From Thermothelomyces thermophilus ATCC 42464 (taxonomy: Eukaryota; Ascomycota; Sordariomycetes; Sordariales; Chaetomiaceae): a stretch of DNA of 64,000 bases. The notes below the pieces were generated by a model, which saw nothing but the letters and a program-made list of their open reading frames with translations, was not told the DNA's origin and did not search any database. The stretch's first letter is position 1, and every line of letters begins with the position of its first letter. Below are positions 48,130 to 59,200 of this stretch, piece after piece. The position numbers and the translations under genes were made by a program. Where the stretch lies: positions 6,386,001 to 6,450,000 of the forward strand of contig NC_016472.1 in NCBI RefSeq assembly GCF_000226095.1, given 5' to 3'.

Positions 48130-48754
48130 TTTTGGGTCGATTGGGGTTTTGAAGGTGCTCGTGGTCTCTCGGACGCGGAATCGGTGGGGAGCGGTAGGGT
48201 TCACCAAGAAAGCCGTGTAGTCTTGCACCTCGAACGTTCGTGCGAGTCGAGTTTGACGAGTCACCGAAGATCTCGGCCTGGAACGATACCAGGTTGAGGG
48301 GCACGCATCTTTTTGGCGGGGCATCGAGGGGCAGTTTCTCTCGCGTGGTATCAAGCCGAGCAGCGAGAGGAACCCTAACCCTGGGCGCACAAGCGTATGC
48401 CTCTGAACACACGCATGTTCAGGCGAATACAATTAAATTGAGCATGTTTCTGGTGTTAATTGACATGCAATGGACATCATTGAAAGCAGCCAAGGTCTGC
48501 ACTGAGTCAGTTTTTTCAAGAGAGCCAGGTGAAGATATCGCTACCTGCAGCACTTATTTTGTATCCGTACTGCGAGTAGTTTTGAACTAAGCGATAGGGA
48601 TCTATCGAGGTGCACCACGCGATAACGATATCCTTCTAAGCGATCATGGCGTTGCTCACGAGTCGCGACCCAGCAATCCAGTTTCCCGAAATGGGCCAGA
48701 ACTTAGATGAACAAAAGTGCATGATCCATCAAAGAGCCTTCGAAGGTATCGCTC
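48130..48754. promoter_or_regulatory. Shared divergent promoter region, AspRS / Gemin2-like
   Basis: The 625 bp lie between the two divergent starts, so both promoters must be here or overlap it. I cannot assign specific sites. Confidence 0.5.
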
Positions 48755-50399
48755 ATGATGGGGTCGAAGCGCGATCACGATGCCGTCGCTGCTGACGATA
48801 GCGAGCCATCGCAGTCGTCGAGCAAGAGGCGACGCGAGCAGCAGAGCTTGAGGCCGAAACAAGTAGAAGGCAAACCCGATCCTACTTACGGTCAGCGTGC
48901 AGCATTCCCGGGGCTCGACGACGATGATTCTGCGCAAATATCCGATGACGACTTGGAATTCGAGGAGAACAGCGACGCATTAGCCTATTTGAGAGCTGTC
49001 CGGTAAGTCTTACTTCCCCGTGTTGCAACTGCACCCGTCATCAATCCAACATCTGCTAAAACAACAACCATTCTGCCCGCTTCTCAGCAGACTGATGATG
49101 AAACAAAAGCGCAGAAATAGACGGGTAAGCTAATGGTAAGTATCTCGCAGACAAGAAGCCAGCGGCGTTCCCCACGTCCTAGTGGCCCCCAAAGTCGGGC
49201 CACAGCTTCCTCCCCACCTCCAAGGCGACGACGAGGTCGACCGCAGCATCTACGCCAACGGCGTCGGCGACTCGCGAGGCTACTACCACGACGGCGCCTA
49301 CACAGCGGCCCCGGATCCCGACCCTTCCGTTGACTCCTCGGACGAAGAAGGCGAGGTCCTCTCCGCCACCGAAGCCGACCGCGTCGCCGCCCGGAAAGCT
49401 GCCCTCCGCAAGGCCTACTTTGCCTCCCTCACGCGCCAGTTCCTCGCCCTCCGCGCGCTCCTGCACCGGACCCCGCCGCCCGCCCTCGTCGCCGCCCTCC
49501 CGCGCGACCACGGCACCGAGGTTGGCTCCTTCGGCGCCAACTCGTGGACCTTCCGCGTCTGGACCAGGCGCATCCGGCACACGGACCCCCTGCCGGTGCA
49601 GATCGCCGCGCTGAACCGGCAGAGCGTGCTGAAGCTGCTGCGCGTCATCCTGGGCGGCAAGTTCATCCGGCGCGGGTACGAGCTGCGCGAGCGGACCAGC
49701 AGGTGGATCTGGGCGCTGCTGGCGCGGCTGCCCGACCGCGGCGAGCTGGACTATGCCGAGGTCGGGTGGGTGCGCGAGCTGGGCAAGAGGGCCGTGCTGA
49801 TGATGATGAGCATCGCACAGATGGAGGCGCTGAAGGAGGAGGTGGACGGGGACCTAGAAGGGACCATTGAGGGGGATGAGGACGATGATGACGATGGCGA
49901 CAAGGACGACGACAACGGCGGGGAGGGATTCATCGGGGATATGGTGGTTGATGAGGATGGCGAGAGCGGTCTCGCCGGTCCTCTGCCGACCGAGTCCAAG
50001 GCACGCGCCAACGTCGCGACTAATAAGGTCGAAGAAAACAAAGATGGAGAGGTGGAAATGAACATAGACGACGGGGAAGTCACCGATGACGACCAGCCAA
50101 CAACTGCTGGCAACGAGGACCTTGAGGCCGACATCGCTGCAGCCAAGGCCCGACTGTTGGCGCGCCTTGAGGAGGGGAGTCCTGAAGTACAACAGGACGA
50201 AGAGCTGCCAACCCCTGCAGATGCAGACGCAGGTCAGCACCAACGGGGCGGGGACGGTGAGAATAAGGCCGCCGTATCTGAAGGGACCGATCCGCAAGTT
50301 AACCTGCGGGCGACCCTGAACATGATACTCACGGTGGCTGGTGAGTTTTACGGGCAGAGGGACCTGCTCGAGTTCCGGGACCCATTCCCTGCAGTGTAA
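48755..50399 (+). CDS. Gemin2/SIP1 (Brr1) family protein
   Basis: Survival-motor-neuron interacting protein family, which holds Sm proteins during spliceosomal snRNP assembly. Two exons, 48755-49002 and 49151-50399, give 498 aa; the intron (49003-49150) joins LAYLRAVR to QEASGVPHVLVAP. The recognisable core is the helical SIP1 domain at about residues 190-275: SWTFRVWTRRIRHTDPLPVQ, LLRVILGGKFIRRGYELRER and RWIWALLARLPDRGELDY, followed by VRELGKRAVLMM. A long Asp/Glu-rich insertion separates this from the last helix, LNMILTVAGEFYGQRDLLEF. The N-terminus is basic (SSKRRREQQ), a possible nuclear signal. The start has two adjacent ATGs (48755 and 48758). Fungal members diverge strongly, so the name rests on the SIP1 core. 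Confidence 0.82.
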
Positions 50400-50669
50400 G
50401 TCAGGAACCACATTTGTAACTCTTTGTCTTTACATCAATATCGCATGTCAGCTGCGGACCACGACCGCATGTACGACCTTTTTTTCTCAAAGGTGATTTA
50501 TCGTTCATCTAACGTTCAATTCACTTGCCCACGCTATTAGTTTGTAAGCGTACTCGAACAGTAATTAAAATTGAAAGTGCCCTTGCCTTTGCCGTCTTCA
50601 TACAAGTTAGTTTCGCGAGACAACAACAGAAACGCAATGCTAGAATCCCACCAAACAGCCGCCTCGTAA

Positions 50670-51788
50670 CTATGGTATAATGCAACTTCTTCCCTCCGCC
50701 CAATGAGTCGTCCCAACCAAACCAAACAGTAAAACGCCATGTAACGCTGCAAAATGCAACGAGTCCAGATGGGGCCACCGCCAACCAATTCCGTCAGTCG
50801 TACCGTACCGCCCAGCCCGGTAATGATCCAGTGAATTTCCCTTCCTCCCTTCCTCCATCTCCATTCTCAGATCCCCAGCCAACCCGTAGTCCAAGAAGGC
50901 CGCCTCCTCAAAGTCATTACCGTCCTGGCCCCCTTGCGGCACCGACACCATGACGTTCTCCTGCCCGACATCTCCCGGGCGCTTCCTGCCCGCCAGCTTC
51001 TGCTTCGACCGCCTCGGCACGGCCAGCACCCGCGCATTCTCCCACAGCCCCGCCGGCGGCACCAGGCTCCGTGGCGAGATCTCCTCTTCGAGGAGCCACG
51101 ATTCTTGGCTGTCGCAGCTGAGGCGAGTGGGGCCGCGGTAGGGGAGAGTTGCAGCCTGCGCATCGTCGGCGGCTTCTTCCTCGTCCGAGGTGAAGAAGCG
51201 TTTGCGACTTGGTAGTGCGGCGGCGGCCGTGGTGGTGGCAGTCGAGATGTTGAGAGACCTGAAGCCAGCTGTCGTCTGTGACGAGGCTGTGCTGGCGACC
51301 GTGTCTTGGCTGCTGGTTAGGCCGGGGACGGAGTCGAGGTCGTTGTCATCGGCAGCAGTTGCGGCGCCGTGATTGTTGCTGTAATAGGCGGGTTGGTAGG
51401 CGAGGCCGCCCACTTTGTTGAGGCCGCAAAAAGGCTCGAGTTCGCGTATTGTCGAGGTGAACGTCGTGCTGGGGGTAGTTGTCGTTGAGCGGGAGTTGGC
51501 GGAGCCGCTGGTGCTATCTTCGGCCCATAGCGTGAAGGCGCTGTAGGCACCGCCTGTCTTGTAGCCCTCGGGAATGGCTTTGCGGACGCGCATACCGACG
51601 TTCAGGAGGTCCGTTTGAATTTGCGGCGGGAGAGTAGGACCACCGAGGGCCCCGTGGCTCACTGGTTTCGAAGCTGCATCGGCAGAGGCGGCCGAGGAAA
51701 CGGTCCTTGGGAAGAAGGACGTTATGGAACGCTGCGAGGGATCGCTGGCTGCGCCGGCAAATTGCCGCTTTGTGCGAGGACCCGTCAT
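50670..51788 (-). CDS. Ribonucleotide-reductase inhibitor/import factor (Spd1/Dif1-like) with PIP-box motif
   Basis: The single open frame gives 372 aa. The region around residues 63-85 (LLNVGMRVRKAIPEGYKTGG) matches, by memory, the Hug-type motif of the RNR_inhib family (fission yeast Spd1, budding yeast Dif1), small disordered proteins that bind the R2 subunit and limit dNTP synthesis or move R2 into the nucleus. Near the N-terminus QRSITSFF (Q19, I22, F25, F26) fits the PCNA-interacting PIP box QXX(I/L/M)XXFF. Ser/Thr-rich stretches and a basic patch (RSKQKLAGRKRP) follow. The C-terminal 40 residues (after RAGRYGTTD) look unlike the rest and may be read-through. A GTACGG...TTTGCAG intron could redirect the frame, so the true stop is uncertain. 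Its gene is convergent with the Gemin2-like gene. Confidence 0.72.
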   Translation of the reverse strand: MTGPRTKRQFAGAASDPSQRSITSFFPRTVSSAASADAASKPVSHGALGGPTLPPQIQTDLLNVGMRVRKAIPEGYKTGGAYSAFTLWAEDSTSGSANSRSTTTTPSTTFTSTIRELEPFCGLNKVGGLAYQPAYYSNNHGAATAADDNDLDSVPGLTSSQDTVASTASSQTTAGFRSLNISTATTTAAAALPSRKRFFTSDEEEAADDAQAATLPYRGPTRLSCDSQESWLLEEEISPRSLVPPAGLWENARVLAVPRRSKQKLAGRKRPGDVGQENVMVSVPQGGQDGNDFEEAAFLDYGLAGDLRMEMEEGRKGNSLDHYRAGRYGTTDGIGWRWPHLDSLHFAALHGVLLFGLVGTTHWAEGRSCIIP

Positions 51789-53235
51789 GTTTGGAGTTGC
51801 TGGGGTTGTGGGCTCGAAGCTCAGTAGCTTTCTTTCGTATTGGGGAGTGCCCTGGGATCGTAGGGATGCAGAGGTTGTGGATGGGCTAGCTGCGATTGCA
51901 GGCTGACGGAAGGAAGCAAAGAGAGGCTGGGGCGAGCTGCACTGAAAGGGAACTGACCAATTTGGGAATTGGGCGCGTTGGGGTCGAGGTGAATTAAGGC
52001 GCGAACGACCGTGTTTTGACGCGTTAATTGGATTTCCGTGCAGATGATTGGTTGGTTGTTCAAGAAGCAGGGGGCTGGGGAAAGGCTACACTATACGAGT
52101 AGTATAGTATTGCGTGGAGGTACCCGGCAGATCTTGACACCGCAAGGAGCGGAACATGGCCAACTCTCTCAATGCGCAGTTGAAATTCGATTTTGAGCAC
52201 TACACACCGCCCCAGTACATACATAAGGATTCTTGTTTTCTGAGGGCTATATTCGTAACAACTCCCACATACTGTTACAGTGTGTTGCAATTCTGTTGGC
52301 CGAGATTCTGCTGAAACCAACACCGCTGCCCCTTGTCTTAGAGTTTGTACCTGCTTGAGATTGTGCAAACACATACGGATTACGAAAGTGCGGAATTCGA
52401 CTAGTGCGAGCTTTCGAGACCTCAGACCCCAAACGTGGCCGCTTCCTTGCATGAAACGGACATTCTGGCACAGCTACGGAGTAGTTGGCCCAGAGTTAGC
52501 CTGGTCTGTCGCAAAACATTCCCAAAATAAACTCTCCGCCGTCCAACTCTCCACACAAGCGGAGCAAGCTGGGTGCTACGAAACATCAGAACAAGGACGC
52601 ACTGCTCGTCAAAATCATTTTCCTCCCTCATGAGAGAGGCTTCACACAACGGTCAGCCAGCTCGTCCGGGATCGCTGAGCATCTCTGGGAAAGGGAGAAG
52701 CGGTCCAGCTGTGCCGCAAAGTCACTATCATGTCAATCTGACGCTTCGAGAGTGGTCATGGAATCTCGTCAATTTGTCGTCGCGAAGCAACAACGATCCC
52801 CCAATTTTGTTTCTGCAAACTGCACCGAGCCTCTCGGCAGCCCTCAGCGATCCACGTCCTCGCGTTTAGAAGAGCCTTGCCACCCGCCCGTGGCACGACA
52901 GTCTAAACACTTGTGAAAATGCTTCTGCCAGCGATCCTCCCATGCAGTATCACCTGCCTATACAGCAAGAAGACAAGACGAACGATCGGAAAACGCAGAT
53001 CGAGAGAAAGTCGAAGAAGTCGATGATGCAAGATATCCGGACCCCAAACGCCCTCCCAGGTTGTTGTGCGGGGTGAATGTTGGCGAATCCATCTTCTATC
53101 CGCAAATGAGATTGATTTGACGACCGAGAGTAATGTGTTCTAGACGCCCAACTCGAACCAGCCTTGCAGATACCGAGGTGATCCCATTACCATGTCATGA
53201 TGCCCAAAGAAAGAAAACAGCCGCGTGCGAACCGC
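51789..53235. other. Intergenic region upstream of the RNR inhibitor
   Basis: About 1.4 kb between the RNR-inhibitor start and the stop of S27. It contains the inhibitor's promoter. I searched by eye for MluI-box-like ACGCGT control sites and saw no convincing cluster; ACGCGTTAATTGG at 52019-52031 is a single candidate. No other gene is seen. Confidence 0.5.
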
Positions 53236-53810
53236 TTACTTCCTCCGGAACGAGCAGCCCTCGGTGAGCCTGGCCTTCCCGCCGGTCGGCTGGCAGAGGA
53301 CAGTCGTGCAGCCCTGGCAGATGACGACGGTCTGGGCGTGTGAGAAGACGGTGGTGATGGTGAAGCAACCCGGGCACTTGACGTCCATGAAGAAGGAGCG
53401 AGGAGAAGGCACAAGGGTCTGTGAAATGGAATTGTCAACATTGCCGGCACAAGGGCATTGCTCTTAACGGGTTTGTCGCGTACCTTGAGCTTGTGCTTGC
53501 GGGCCTCGGCGGCCGGGCTGGGGTTCAGGAGGTCAACGGCGAGAACCTTCACAAAATCATCCGTCAGCACGACGCCTCGCTCATGATCGCATTTTTCGTT
53601 TGCCCATCGATGCCCCTCTTTCCTCTGCAAAACAATCCGTATCGATCCCAAAACTCAGGCTGTTTGTTGATGGATTCCGATATCCGGCTCCAAGTTCGGC
53701 CTTCCAACACTGCATGGTGTAGATGCAGAGCTCGTAGTATCGCGGGGGGGGGGACATCGAACGCGCAGTATCGTGGAAATTCAGCAGAGGACCGGCTCCT
53801 TACTTACCAT
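53236..53810 (-). CDS. 40S ribosomal protein S27
   Basis: Small-subunit ribosomal protein eS27 of 82 aa, the usual length. Three coding exons: 53808-53810 (only the ATG), 53484-53546 and 53236-53418. The first intron is 261 bp and begins GTAAGTAAGG directly after the start codon; the second is 65 bp. The spliced protein reads [20 protein letters not shown], then [18 protein letters not shown], and carries the C4 zinc ribbon (CPGC and CQGC, 14 residues apart), ending EGCSFRRK. Splitting off the ATG is seen in other fungal ribosomal protein genes and may couple expression to splicing. The gene is divergent from the phosducin-like gene. Confidence 0.95.
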
Positions 53811-54387
53811 CTTGACTAACTATTTCCGAATGTCGAAAAGACGAGCGGTAGCTTGATTGATGAAATCTGGATGGAGTTGGCGGCAGACTCTGGCTCGTTG
53901 ATGGTTGCGGAGGGGATTTTCAGGCGGACCCAGCGGGAACGAAGTTCGAGAGGCAAAATTTGGGTCTGTGAGGAGCAAAAGGCAAAATTGGCTACCTTCG
54001 AAAGCGGCCTGTTAGGGCTTGCTCGCGTGACCAATGAGATGTGGCTCTACCCCTGCCCTGCCGAGCCAAAGTGGAGTAACCTCTCGGGCAGTGAGCGATT
54101 GACTCAAGGTGGGGTTGATCAAGCATGCAAGAATGGGGTAAGTTATCTGCGGCTGGGTAGCGGAGCCATCGTGCCTTACGTACGCCGTACTCACCTTGCA
54201 GACGGCGCGAGAGTGTTTTCTGACGACATCTTCAGGCAGCAGGATCCGATAACCTTTGAGCCTGAGCGCCGTTAGGATCCGGAATTGAGAGGCGACCTCA
54301 ACCCACTTAAGTGCACTTCGACAAACGAGAAGATCCACAAGCCCGGTCCCAGCATAATAACATATTCCTCGAGAGGGGCCCCTCACC
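53811..54387. promoter_or_regulatory. Shared divergent promoter region, S27 / phosducin-like
   Basis: The 577 bp separate the two divergent ATGs and must hold both promoters. There is a T-poor, mixed sequence without an obvious TATA box. A 140-codon frame (53853-54275) across it has no family likeness. Confidence 0.45.
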
Positions 54388-55244
54388 ATGGCAGCACCCG
54401 TAGACCAACGGATCGCCGTTCCCATTGATGACCCCAACGCCGACACTGAATGGTCAGACCGGGCCCGTTCGCGTCTCAGTTGGCTCTCCGATATTGACGC
54501 GATCACTCACACAGGAATGACATTCTCCGCAAACACGGCATAATCCCGGAGAAGCCGCCCTCCCCTACCCCGCTCATCGAGGAGGCCATTCTGGAAGCGC
54601 GCCGGCTGGCGCACAAGAACCGCCTCGAAGGCAAGGACCTTTCCGACCTCTCGGATCTCGAAGACGAAGAAGACGAGGCCTTTCTCGAGCAATACCGCCA
54701 GAAGCGCATCCGGGAGCTCTCGGAGCTCCGGCAAAAGTCGGTCCACGGCTCCGTCTACCCCATCTCCAAGCCCGACTACGCGCGCGAGGTGACCGAGGCG
54801 TCGCAGAACGGGCCCGTGCTCGTCAACCTCACTTCGTCGCAGGGCAGCAACGTCGAGTCGCGCGTGCTCTCGGGTCTCTGGCGCCAGGCGGCGCGCGAGT
54901 ACGGAGACGTCAAGTTCTGCGAGATGCCCGCCGACAAGGCCATCGAGGGCTATCCGGAGCGAAACTGCCCGACAATCCTGGTCTACAACAAAGGTGACAT
55001 CGTCAAGCAAATCGTCACCCTGGCGACGGTGGGCGGGGTGCGCATGAGCATGCTCGATCTGGACAAGATTCTCGTCGAAGTGGGCGCGGTCAAGGAAGAT
55101 GACTTGCGAGTGGTCAAGCGGAGGAGGGCAGCGGAGGATGCCGAAGAGGAAAACGCCGCGGGTGGCAGCAGGGGTATCAGGACTAGTAGTAGGGTTGCGG
55201 CGAAACGAAATGACGACGATGACGACGACGATGATTGGGACTGA
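54388..55244 (+). CDS. Phosducin-like protein (Plp2/PhLP2-3 type)
   Basis: A cytosolic co-chaperone of the CCT/TRiC chaperonin, acting in folding of actin, tubulin or G-beta. Two exons, 54388-54452 and 54515-55244, splice to 264 aa; the 62-bp intron joins DPNADTEW to NDILRKHGIIP, the conserved N-terminal helix of this group. The acidic DLSDLEDEEDEAFLEQYRQK segment and the thioredoxin-like domain (about residues 95-200: GPVLVNLTSSQGSNVES, VKFCEMPADKAIEGYPERNC, PTILVYNKGDIVKQIVTL) are in order, with no CXXC redox pair, as expected. The C-terminus ends in an Asp run. It belongs to the PDCL2/3 (yeast Plp2) clade rather than Plp1 by its N-terminal NDILRKHGII motif. Confidence 0.88.
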
Positions 55245-56200
55245 GCAGCCGGCCCGTTGGGACTGGGTGACTCACTCGGCGCGAGCTTACCCCGTAAGAT
55301 CGCGGGCTCGTTCCAGAGAGCGCAGGGCTAGCCCGGCGCAGTCCAGCCGAAGCGGAGAGGCGGTCTCAACTGTATCAACTGTGTCCATGTGCTCGTTTGA
55401 CTAGTGGGTTTCTTCCTTCCCGAGTGAGTTACCCTGCTGGGAAGACGTGCGGCAAAGCGATTGGCACTACGAGCTTGTCCAAATTGTCAGGCCGCTCTTC
55501 CTGTTGTCAAAAGGGGGGGCGTGTTCGACAAGTTCGCCCCGATACAGCCACGACGGCTTCGCTGAACTGGGATTTAGTCCATCTCCATCCCTGCCACCGT
55601 GGCGCTTCGCATGGTATGGTCCGGCCATACTCGGCTCACAAGGATAGCTAGCGAAAGCTAGAGCACAAGCTGGGCGGTCCCGTTTCCACCCAGCTGCGTG
55701 ACATATCGAAAGGCGTTTGTTAAGTGGAATCGCCTACAATAGCTACCACATTTGTATATCTATTGGAACTAGAAGCCGGTCGCGCCTATTTATAACGTGG
55801 CTAAAGCTGGGAAGAGTAAGGTACAACAACTCCGCGCCTTGACATCTACTTAGGACGAGCTAGCATGCCTCAATCTCCAACGTTGACCACCCAACGAAAG
55901 ACAGAGAGGGATTGTTGAAGGTATTAGATTAGTGGGGGGTCGTAACTGTGTCAGAAATAATGTCACTGTTGAGAATCCGGAAGCCAACCCGAGCATGCTT
56001 CCCCTCTCGTTATACCCGAAACGCCTCCAGGTATATATACACATATATATATATATATCCCGCCAGAACCGTGTATCTCCCAAACGCCTGAAGCGAACCA
56101 AAGAAGAGCCAAATGAGACTGCGCCCTTGCCAACCTAAAGGATATGGGGAAAGCATGTGATAAGGGAGGAAGAAAGAGAAAAAGTGAAAGAAAGCAGTGC
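55245..56200. other. Convergent intergenic region with (AT)8 tract
   Basis: About 950 bp between two convergent stops, holding both 3' UTRs. A TATATACACATATAT...(AT)8 tract lies at 56034-56058. No gene is seen. Confidence 0.6.
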
Positions 56201-59200
56201 TCAGAACGGCCCAACCCGCTCGTTGCCACAAGTGTACAGGCTGACATGGTTATCGCCGCGGGCGGCACAACCTAGGAGCATACGGTGCGGGTGGAAAGCA
56301 GTGGCCGCAAGCGGGGCAGCTTTGTGGCCCAGGAACCCTGAATAGGGCTCTAGGCGAGTGATTTCATGCCCATCAAAGTCGAACACCTTGACGAGGTGCG
56401 CAGAAGTACCGCTAATCAAACAGTTAGTCGCCCGAAACTCGTAAGCAGAAGTTCGGTGCTCCATGGTCACACTTACATGGCAAACACAGGTAAATGCTCA
56501 TGCGTGCTGGCCGTTCGGAGCACGTCCTTGGTTGTCTGGAACGTCTTGAGGGGCTGCTCCATGCGAATATCCCAGAGGTTCACCTTGCCGTTGCGGCTCG
56601 CAGACAGTAGCTCACGTTGACCGCCGCGCTGCATATGCACCGAGCGCACCCACTGCCTGTTCTCGTCCTTCCACTTGCGGACCATCGACTCCTGCGGCTT
56701 CAAGCGCGTGTCGAAGACGCGGACGGCGCCGTCACCGAAGCCTGCGACGAAGATGTTGCCCGTCATCTGATCCGACGTCAGCGACGTCACGCAGGAGCCC
56801 GATCGCGCTGGGATTTCGTGTGTGCACATCTCGTGGCCCGCGTTCCAAATCCGGATGACTCGCTCATCGCCGGCCACCAGCACCTGACCGTTGACCTGCT
56901 GCCACTCAAACACCATGCCGGAGTTGACATTGGAAGGAACCATGTGGGTTAATGCGCGCCACGAAGATGCAAGCTCCACGCCCTCATCGCTGTCGTACTT
57001 GTTATAAACACGGATGACGCCATCCGATGAACCGGTCATGAGGAGTGCCTGGTCGTCCTCGTTGATGAACCGCATGTCGGAGATCTTGGAACCTTCTGGA
57101 TTGCCGTTCGAGAAGCGGCTCTTGCGGGTATTGGTCTTCCAATCCAAGATGGTGACAGTGTTCCCATCGTCGGCAACCGCGATGTGGTTTTCAAATTGGT
57201 GGAAAGTCATCTTCGACGGCTGTGAGCCAGTTACGATGACTCCCGCCTGACTATTCCATCTGTGTGTCCTGGCGTATGTTTTTTGAGGCTGAGTCTCTCT
57301 AAGAACAGCTTCGTTGCGAGACCGCCGCCAGAGCCGCTCATTGTACTCGTTGCTTCCTGGTTCTTCTGCCTCGGGTGCCTTCATTTGAGGTTCTCGGAAG
57401 TACTCGGTTGACCATTCCAGAAAAGTGCTGACCAGGGGAAGGGTGGGCGTCTCCTTGGGGTCGCGTTCCTTGTAACCCGCACAGAGCGGCTCGTTCGCAA
57501 CATGATAGTTTGATGGCGGCGCAGCCTGGTCGTGCTGCTCCGGTGGTGCGTTTTCGAGGCTCGGTCCCTTCCAACTTCGCTGAGAGAATGACCTTTGCAA
57601 TCCGGGAGTTGCGGGGAGTGTTGGAGCATTGGAGGATGCGTCCAGCGTTCCCATAAGGGGACCAAAAAGGTAGCTTGCGGTCCGCTTGAGAAGTCCGGGA
57701 GACGGCATCGGCTGCGCCGCCGCGGTACGGCTGCCCGCCACGGTGGTCCTCTGGCTCGTGTCGCCTCTCGACACTTTCCTAGAGCGGCGAAGGATCTCGT
57801 CCATCAGAGACTGCGCTTGAGCGCCCACAGGAGAGTGCAGCAGCGCGTGGTGGACATAGTCCATGATTATGGTGGCGTCCCTTTGTACCTCCGGGTGGGG
57901 ATCGACGCTCAGGATGTTGATGTGCTTCCAGCATGCTGCAAACACCGAATCGTGGGCCACGCCAAACGCACTGGGCGAGATGGTGCCGTCCCGCTCACGG
58001 TTCTCGCGCCGCGCGTAATGGAGACCCATTTTGTGGTCCAATCCGTCCTCCGGGGGAGGGAAGAGCTGGTACTCCTTCTCCTCAAGAAGTTGCTCGTAGG
58101 CAGCAACGAGGAACTTATTCTCGTAGCGGAGAACAAAGTGTGAAAAGAAGACAAGTAGTTCTTTCCGAACGATAGGGCTGCTGTCCGTAGCCAGCTCTAG
58201 CATGGCCCAAGCAATACCCTCTTCAATCCTGGCCACTTCATCGGTGAGGTCGGGGATGCCAAGAAACGTGGTCATGGCGTGCGCCATCGCGGCGCGAACC
58301 TCGGGGCAGTGATCCTTAATGAGGTAGGAAAGCTTATGGTGAGCGTTCTCCCGGATGCCCCTCCACTTCGCATCGGGAAGATCACTCCAAAGCTGACTGA
58401 TGCAGAGACAGGACCATTGACGTAGTAGAGGATTCTCGGGGTGCTCAATATGATGAAGGCAGTAGGTCATGATGTCGGTTGAGTTGCAGACAATCTGACC
58501 GGGCTTGAAGCCCTTGCAGAGCATCGCCAAGATGAACGCGCACATGGCCTTGTGTTCGTCCAGGACGACAACGCCAACGACCGGGAACGTCTCTTGTGGC
58601 TTCATTATAGCCGCAAAATAGGTATAGCCGTTATCCTTGATAAGGTCTTGCTGGCACGAGATGTCGACAGCCAGCACGCGAGTCCAGATGAAAACCATGA
58701 CTGGCTTGAGTTCTTGCGCGGCCGATTGCAGCAATTTGAGCACGTAAGGAAAGATGCCTATGCTCAGTGCCAGCTGTACTGCCCAGGGGCCGAGGTCAAG
58801 GAATCTGCCCAAGAGGATCAAGGCTCGTAGTCGATGCTGCTGGCTGAGGAGGACTTGGAGGACCACGGGAAGTTGCTCTGGGGGCTTCTGCGAGACGGCA
58901 TCCCCCCTTGTCAAGTAGATCTCGAAAGCTGTGAGCTGTTCTGTGAAGAAGGTCGAGTTGACGTACTCGTACGGGATGCCCTCTTGCTCCCTCCGTTCCA
59001 GCATGGGGAGTTGCGCGAGCGCCATGTCAACCGCGAGGTCCCAGCTCTCCCAGAGCGGGTGCCGGCGGGTGTCCGGCAGCTCAGGGTAGGACTTGGGAGT
59101 ACACCCATAGACTGGCATGATGCGCTGTGCCAAGAGGAAGTTGCGGAATAGAGCCGCCACTGCAAAGGCGTTCAACGGAGTTAGGAGAGCACAGGAAAAA

